Shown here: positions 15,822 to 24,800 of the stretch, piece by piece | How the letters are laid out: each line of letters starts with the position of its first letter | Numbering within the stretch: position 1 is the first letter of the stretch | Program-made: the position numbers and the translations under genes | DNA from: a virus | Length of the DNA: 25,763 bases | Virus record (IMG/VR): IMGVR_UViG_3300043426_000040 | Coordinates: 1-25,763 of that record | Strand: one strand, 5' to 3' | Notes under the pieces: generated by a model | What the model saw: the letters and a program-made list of their open reading frames with translations, nothing else | What the model was told of the DNA's origin: nothing | The model's database searches: none

Positions 15822-18800
15822 ATGGCAGGATATAAAGATGATCAAGTTCAAAACGCATTTGCTAGGATTGCACAGGAGTTAAGTAAGAAGCAGCAACCTA
15901 AGGTAACTCCGTATGAGGAAACCATTGGAGCACGCTCACAGGTTAATACCCAAGACTATGCTCCACGAGTAAATGCTACTGAATTACTGCAACAGTACGC
16001 AGACTACGGTGATCAATTTGATAATCGTAATATAGGTTCAAAAGCTCTAAACGTAGGGCGTAGAACTGCAGGAGCGTTTGGTGAATTATTTGAACAAGCT
16101 AGTGGAGCTATTGTTAATGGCATAGGTGCTGCTAATACTATTGGTTTAGATAAGAATGCTGAAACAGCTTTCTATAAACTACAAGATCAAAAGAATAATC
16201 CTAAGTATCAAGAAGAGTTAGCAGTATTAGACGATCCTGCTAAGGCTGTGGCTTTAGGGGGTTATTTAGATTTACGCGAGGCTACTGAACGTAAAGCTTA
16301 CTTAACAAACCGTTTGCAACAAAACCAATTAACGCCTGAAGAACAAGCTTTACTATATAATCCAGACGGTTCTGAGACTGAGGCTAAGCAACGTCTTAAT
16401 TGGAGCAATGCTGCAGAAGATTATGGAAAGCGAGTAACAGGTGATCGTGAGAAAGGTATTGCAGGTTCTTTTAATGCACGTAACTGGTATGACCATACTG
16501 GAGAGAAAGCATATCAAGCTCATAAGAAATACAATGGTACTTCTCCAAAAGAGACTGCACTAGCTCAACGTGAAGCTCGTGATGCTTATGATCAAGGTGA
16601 TTACTTTGGTTGGGCAACTAAACATTTAGGTACGTTTGCTAAATCTGCTAAAGAGTCCGCAAATGCATTAAGTGAAAATCCTGCATATCTTCTAGAAGAA
16701 GCTGCAGCCATGACTCCGTATTTATTACCATATACCCGTATGCCTGCTATAGTTGTAGATGCTACACGAGTACAAAACGATTCTTATGATGCGTTTGTTG
16801 ATCGTGAATTACGAGCACCTACTGCTGGAGAGTCTCTAGGTATCCTAGGAATGACTGCTGTGTATACTGCAGCTAACTATGCAGAATCAGTTATCGCTGC
16901 AGGAGTTTTAAAAGGTAAATCTCTTAGCAGTTCTCTTGGTTTAAAATCTAGCTCAGTTCCTAGTGCTATTGAAAAGACTGCTATTGATAAAATACGTAAT
17001 GCAGCTGTGGTCCAATCTGCAGGGCAGTTAGGTAGATCAGCATTAGCAGAGGGTGTAACAGAAGCAGTACAGCAACAGATTGAAGTTAACTGGGGTTCTC
17101 TAAACAACACTCTTGATTCTGCTGCTATGGGTGAAGCCTTTACAATGGGTGCAGCTATTACAGGAGCTATCGGTACTCCGGCAGCTACAGCTAATGCAGT
17201 CTTAGGTACAGGGCTTCAAGCTAAAGCAGCACTTGCAGAACGTAATCTGAATAAGGCTAAAGAAGATAGTCCTGAGATTGATCAATCAATTCCTACAGAA
17301 GACTTTGCATCTCCTAGCTCTCCTAACTTTAATCCTAAAGCGGCTACTGTACGTATGACACAGGAAGCATCTCAAGCTGAAACCCCTGAAGCTAAGCAAG
17401 AGATTAAAGCTAAACAGGAAGAGGTATTACGAGCTTCTGCTAGTCGTTTAGATATCTTAGAGAACATCATTGAATCTCTTGGAGACGTAGAAGGTACACG
17501 TACAGGTGTAGAAGAGTTCCGAGCACAAGTACAAAGTGCTAAAGATACTGATCCTTCTAACCCTCAAGTAGCTCAGTTAGAAGAAGCACTTGCTAACGCA
17601 GATGCTGTAATGGCAGAGATTGATGCTAATGCTAACGATCCTGAATATGCAGATCGAGTTAAGAAAGAATACTCTGGTTTAATAAACCAATTAAACAAAG
17701 CTACTGAGATTCGTAATAACTCTGAAGCTCTAGCAGATGATCTATCTAATAACCCTACTACTATTCCATCTAAGATTCTTGGAGCACCTTCTTCATATAC
17801 TGCAGCAGAGTTAGCTAAAGCATCTAAAGATGTTAAGTATGCTGAAGCTGATCGTGAAGTACTTCGTACCCTGTCTGAAGCACGTCAAGCATATGATGAT
17901 ACTCAGTCTATCAAACGAGTAAGTAAAGATATTATTAATGGTTCAGACTACTCTAAACCAATCATGTCTTATATGGATGATATGAGTAAGGCAGTAGCAT
18001 CCGGTAATACTCGTATGCAAGAAGTTACTTCTAAAATGTTAGATCGCTTTGCTAAGAGTCATCAGTCTAAAGCAGATACAATAACGCAAGCATGGGAAGC
18101 TGCTAAAGCTGCTCCAGGTACTGTTGTACAAGTAGCTCGTGTTGCAGGCGAGAATAAATGGTTTATCAATACTGGTGACACAATTGAGAATACTCGTGAG
18201 AATGGTGCGTTAAATATTAAGTACAATCCAGGGGGGTATGGACACTCAGAAAGCCTAGTATCAGCTATTTCTATGGAGTCTAACTTAATCAATAAAGTTA
18301 AGGCTTCTGTAGATGCTCTAGCTGCTCGTTCTACGAATGATACTAGCGATCCTATGGAACGTATGCAGCAAATGGCTGATAGCCTAGATACGAGCAACGG
18401 TGTTGATCTAGAAGCACAACAGTTAGCTGATGAAGGAAGACAGCAACAAGCACAAGCAAACCAAGCAAAAGGTAAGAGTACTCCTCAAAATACTCCAGTA
18501 AATCCTGATGAGAATATCTGGGAAGGTATTGATGAATCGTCTTTACAGTTAGAGCCTGTGGATCTAGATAGTATTAAACCAGACTTATCTAATACTGAGA
18601 TTCAGTTTGATGACTCAGGTGTGGGTTCTGTTGTACCTACTACAACTCAACCCTCTGGAACAACCCCAGAGACTAAAGGTGTTGTTCTTACAGGTAAGTC
18701 ATCTTACCTTGCTAAACATCAAGCTAAAGCAGACAAGGCTACTAAGTTTATTGGTCAAGGTTCTGCTCAATCTTCTACTGCTCAATATGCAAAAGATTTT

Positions 18801-21800
18801 GGAGAGTCTGCTAATACAGGTACATATACTTCTGATGATGTAGTGTTTGTTTCTGCTGAGAGTAATCGTGAAGATCGTATTCCTTTTGATAAAGCAGAGT
18901 TGCATAAAGCTATTGAAGCAGGTGCTATTATTATTACTGACGATGCACATAACCGTAAACGTACTGACAACGTGGGTGTACGTGAGGTAGCAGCAGAGCT
19001 TGCTCTTAAAGGTTATGAAGAAGTATCCCCTGGCGAGTGGAAACCAAAGAAAAAAAGTAACGCTCCTGTAGTAAATACTCCTAAGAAGGGGGAGGAGGAG
19101 GATTCAGAAGAGACTACAAAACTCGAGTATCTGACCGTACCAACTGAACTCCTTAATACAAGTTTTAGCTTACATGATCCTGAGCTTAAAGATCTTATAT
19201 TTAAGATTAAGGGTAAGAAGGAGAATACTGGGGACTTAAATTACCTAGATGAGTTATATGATTTTCTTGTAGAGGCTGCGGATGGCAATGCAGGCATTCA
19301 CGTCTTCACAGACGTAGAGAGTATTCCTTTTGATTACGTAAAAGTATTGGCTAATTCTGAGCGATACTCGAATGGACATACAACTTTCCACATACGTATC
19401 CCTGAGTTAGGCGATATCCCAATGATCTATATTGATCTACGTGATGGTGGAGAACTTATATCTAGAACAAGTAGCCCTCAAGAAGCTTTCGCTCATGAGA
19501 TCCACCATACAGTTACTATGCAAAACTTGGATAGTTCATCTGAAATTCAGGATGAGATTAACAACGTACTCAAACCTAGACTTGTTGATCATATTGAGCA
19601 AAATCGTGAACGTCTTGAGAAAGAGGATCCACGTACACTTTCGCGTCTAGAGTATATGCTGATCAATAATGCAGAGTTCATAACTGTAGGTACTACAGAG
19701 TATGGTGCAATTCAGGAACTTAAAAAGATCTCTGTACCTGTAGATAGGTCTAAAGCTAAGACCTCTATGTTCAAACGTTTGGTTCAATTGATAGGCAAGA
19801 CTGTAGGTATGCCTAATGAAGTTACCAACGTGTATGAGAAGCTCCTCGATCAGACAGCTCAACTAAAAGAACAGGCGTATGTAGAGAACCAAGGAGAATT
19901 AAGTAACCTGAATGCTAATGCTGATACTACTCCTGTAGTAAACACTCCTAAGATGGTACGTAAGGTGAACGATAAAGGAGACATTCAGTTTACTGGTTTA
20001 ACTTCCCCACAATACCGTGAATTGAAACCTCTAACTATTAAGTTTAATAAACAAGATGATGGTTCTTATATTTCGTCAAGTAAGGTAATAGAGCTCAATG
20101 GTGTAACTACAGATAATCCTGATGCCACAATAAAAGAGTGGTTAGATAAAGGTGAATTATTTGAAATAGACGCTACTAATCCTCAAACGTATAACAAGTA
20201 CTTTATACGTGATCCTAAAACTTCAGTGCTAACGCCTAATGGAAAGTCTGTTGTTGATTACCATAAAGTAGAAGATAGCATAACTTATTTGATGGATGAT
20301 GGGCTTGTACTGAAACAAACAGACCCTACCACTATAAAAATTATGCTTGATCAAGTACTTGATGGCATAGCTTTTGACTTAGACCTTACTGTTAAGTTTA
20401 CGACTAAAGGTATAGCTAACAAGGAAGAAAGCCATGCTCCTTTCTTACGTCTGACAACAGTGCAATTTAAAGAGTTGGAAAAGCAAAAGCAGTTAACACT
20501 CGAGAGTCTAGCTAAAATTGTACACCCTGATCGTTCATACGAGTCGTTAGTAATTGAACGTGCTAAAGCGTTTATTAAAGACCGTAATATTAAAATTTTA
20601 ACTGACAAGCCGAATAAGTCAGACACACTTGTATTTGATACTTCTGTAGATGGGTGGACTAAAGTTGGAGATAACTTCCACATAAATCCATATGCTAGTT
20701 GGAAAAACAATCGAGATAAGCACAGCCTGTTTACTCAAGTTCAGAACAGTATCTTAGCTACAATGGGGAGTGATCCAAGGGTTACAGCTGCTTATGTTCC
20801 TGCTACTTTTGAAGGATCAACTCCTGAAGTTGATGCTCTTCTCGCTGCAATTCGAGGAGATAAAAAACCAATTAAGAAAGAAACCCCTGATGATAATTTA
20901 CCTACTCAAGAAGTACGTAAGTTTGATGGTATCGAGTACATAGTAGATTCAACAATTCCTACTATGGCTAGAACAGATAAAAATAATAATATTACGTTAA
21001 ATCCTCGTGATGCTGAAAACAGTAAAGAGTTCTGGGATTACTTCGGAGGGGTTGTACAAGAAGATGCTCCTGTACGTACTAAACAAGCTTCTCAACAGAA
21101 GAAACTGGTATTAGCTAAGTTAGGTGTATACGGATATTCTTTGGATTATTTAAAGCAGCAGCTAAATACACCTAGAAAACTTAATGAGTTTTTACTTCGT
21201 CATGAGCAATCTCACATAGACAATAATGATCGTGCTGTTTACTACAGTAACGGTGAATCTTTACTCACTGATGATAAAGTAGCAATTGAAACTCGTGCAA
21301 CATTAAATGCTCTAACAGCTATGGGTATCGAACCTAAGTACGAAGGTAATATTGATGAGTCTTTTGTTAGTACTTCAGAGACTCCATACGAAATCTACGA
21401 CATACCTCTGAACGAGAATGAGCTTAAAGATATGTTTGGAGGTTTAGATACCACTACTGAATATGTTCCTGACTTTGGTACTACAGTAGCAGCTAACAAA
21501 GAAGCTCAAGCATTACGTGAAGCTAATAAAGATTTACCATTAGCTGAACATGATTTAGTACGTGAAGCTGTGAACATCGTACCTACTTTGTTACGTGATA
21601 TGCCTAAGTCAGTAACTGCTCGTTTACGTAGTAAAGAAGTTAAATCTGGATACAATACTGCGTATACAGAAATACTTAAGGACCACTTAGAAAAGACAGT
21701 ACCTAACCATACTGATCAACAGCACGAAGCAATGAAAGTGTTAGGAGGAATGTTCTACAATTTCTCTAACATTACTACAGGTATCTATTCAAATACCACA

Positions 21801-24800
21801 TTCCTTGAAGATGCTGGGTTAGAGACGTTTAATAACTTTGCTAACTATCTTGTTGATCTTGATGCTCAAGTAACTGCAGCTAATGATGCGAAAGTAGACC
21901 AGTTACTACCTCAAGTTGAAGACGCTATTACTATCGCAGCATTCTCTTGGATTATGGAGAATGGTAGTACTTTAATGCGTATGGATAACTTACCTAAAGC
22001 ATTCGGTATTGAAGGTAATGATCTAACTGTTCCATATCATATCTATGACATGCTTAAAGCTGTAGGCTCAGCTAAACCAACTGCTGCAGAGACTATCGGT
22101 AATAAAGTTATTGATATGCTAGGTTTCAAGTTTACGTCAGATGTGGCTGATACTCGTAAGAGTAAGTTAGCTGTAGCTCTGGGTCAGCTTGCAGTACATC
22201 GTATGACAATGGCAGGTTATGTAGAGGAGAATACTATTGAGCCTGCAGCAGTACGTGAAATTGTACGAAGCATCAAAGAACATAATAATCAGGATATTGA
22301 TGAAGCAGAGTTAAAAGCTATCAATCAATACACCTTCATTAACTTGCCTCACAGCACTAAAACTTTTGAACCTACAGGATTGTCAGCTAAAGTACTTAAT
22401 GAAACTAAAGGTAGTGAGTCTGTTCTTACTAAAGCATTTGGTGTAGCTCCGCGAGTTAAACCAATTCGTACATCTAAACCTAAAGCAGAGAAGCTAGTTA
22501 CTCAAAAGACTACAGATCGTTTAGGTACTCAGATACCTTCTGCACAGGTAGAAGCTCTAAGTAATGCTCATACGTATAAGTGGGGTATCAATAAGGCTCT
22601 AAACAAATTACACACTGCTTTAGGTGAGACTGATGCATTGAAAGCCTTACGTGATCGTATGTACGGTAAGCTTACAGAAGCAGAGATTAACAAAAAGCAA
22701 GCAATGAAGCGTGATGGTATTAAAGCTAATAACCAAAGCATTGAACGTGAGATTCAAATCTATGAAGCAAGTGTAGATACTCTAGCTAAATCTCGTTTTG
22801 GTTTAGATAACGATTTCTATCTAGAACAGGAAGTACAGAACCAACAACGTTCTCACATGGCTAATGATCTTAATCCTGTAGCTAGTAAGTTACACCGTGG
22901 GTTAGTAGAGCTTAAAGAGCATCGTGTTAAGTTCCCTATGACTTCTGTAGAACGTGATGGTATCAAAGCATTCTTTAAGACTGGTAATACTGAAGCTCTA
23001 TTAGATAGTCAAACCAATACAATCACTCCATTAGGTGAATTCATTCAGACAGTAGCTTTACTTACTGAAGATTTAATGCCTGAAGGTGTATCAACTACTG
23101 CTGATAAAACTCAAATCCTTAACTATGCCCCACAATATTTAGAGTGGGCATTACGAGGTGATGGTACAGGTACAGAAGTATTGATTATCCTAGAGAAGAT
23201 GATCAATGGTGATAATGTTCCTGTAGAGCAGGTAGAGAAAGTAGTAGCTGCTGTTAATAAAGCAGGTATGAAAGCCCAGTCTCTTAAAGCGTTAGTAAAT
23301 CTAATTTCTTTCAAGAATGCTTTTACTTCAAATAAAGATACAGCGTTTGAAGTGGATATCTCTTTAGAAGTGGATGGTGTAACTAATGGTCCGTTCTTAA
23401 CCCAAGTACTTATGAATACTCTTGCTGCTGGTATGTATGGAGCAGGTGGTATGTATAAAGAATCTGACGGTATTACTAACGTCCCTCAGTATAAGGACTT
23501 AGGTAATGCTGATATGTATGAGTACAACATTACTCATCTACGTAATGCTATTGCATTAGCTCCTGCTAAAGCAGGACGTGTAGCTTACGCTAAGAATTCA
23601 GATGTACCTGCTGAGAGTATTACTCGTGAAGTACTTCAAGCAGTTCAAGTACTACATCCTAAGATGCTAGAGCGTAAAGGTACTAAGACAATTACTACAG
23701 TGATTAACTTCTCTTCTGGCAATCCAGCTACAGCAGCAGGGATTATTGGAGACATTAAAGACAGTATTCTTTCTGGTTTAGAAAAGTACAGTTCAGAATC
23801 TGTAGATAGTGTTTCACGTAAGTTGTTTATTGAAAAATTAAACTACTTGTTAAAACGTGGAGGTTTGAAAGCTGACGAACACGTTAAAGATGATGCTGAT
23901 CTTCTTAACTTGGTTTTAACTCCTCAACAAGATAAGGCTATCAGTAAAGCTTTAGAAGAACCGCTAATGCATGTGGTATCTGAGTTTATTAAAGAAGCTT
24001 ACCCTGAGTACATCAAAGCTCGTGATGACATTACTTCTGCAGGACAGCTAGCTGTGGGTTTATTTAAACCGGTATATGATGCAGAAGTAGCTAAGCGTAC
24101 TGAAGCATTACCTGAAGATGTGAAGAAGGTAGAAGGTCTGTCTAAAGAAGCTCATGAACAGATTCTTGTTGATCTACGTAAAGACATGCCTACATTCAAG
24201 TCATACCTAGCAGGTAAGAGTACGAATACAGAAGAGTCTTCACTACCTCTAGTTAAGATTGCATCTAAGCGTAGCGATCAAGCTCGGGATAAATCAGAGT
24301 TCTATATCTTCGGTGCACGTAAGGTTAATAGTCTTGGTTTAAATAACGAAGATGGAAGTTTCAAACCAAGCTCTTCATCTAAGTACACATACCATGTAAC
24401 CCAACAAGCTAAGACGTATGAGATTGTTCCAGCAGGTGTAGCAAATAATCCTAAAGGTGTTCACTCTACCGATGCAGGTATTGCCCATACTCAATTAGGT
24501 AATTGGGTAACTATGAACATCCATGATGCTTTAACAGCTATTGTAGGTAAAGGACGTCAGTTTGCTAAAGAGCTAAACAAAGTAACTACTGATGCTCTTA
24601 TCGAAGTAGATTTCAACTCCAACATGATTACTGGGTCTCTTAAACCATTAGTTGCTTTTCTTGGTTTAGATTCTAAAGCACAACTAGCATCTAAAGCAGA
24701 ATTGCAAAAGGCAGCTCAGAGTATTAATAAATCTCACGCTAATGATGTGTATGACGCTAAAGGTAATCTTGCTCCTAATAGTTCTATTGGAGATGCAGTA

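Noticed and set aside
18062-18397. Minus-strand 111-codon open frame inside the polymerase gene
   Set aside because: It is a shadow frame caused by codon bias (GCT, GCA, AGC), with no ribosome site or recognisable protein character.
20509-20600. HPD tripeptide (KIVHPDRSYE) suggesting a DnaJ J-domain in the giant protein
   Set aside because: The preceding helix lacks the usual J-domain pattern and the following residues lead into strands. A single HPD in a protein of over 3,300 residues is expected by chance.
20351-20710. Minus-strand 119-codon open frame inside the polymerase gene
   Set aside because: It is opposite a continuous, protein-like plus-strand frame and lacks a ribosome site; nothing in its translation looks like a folded protein.
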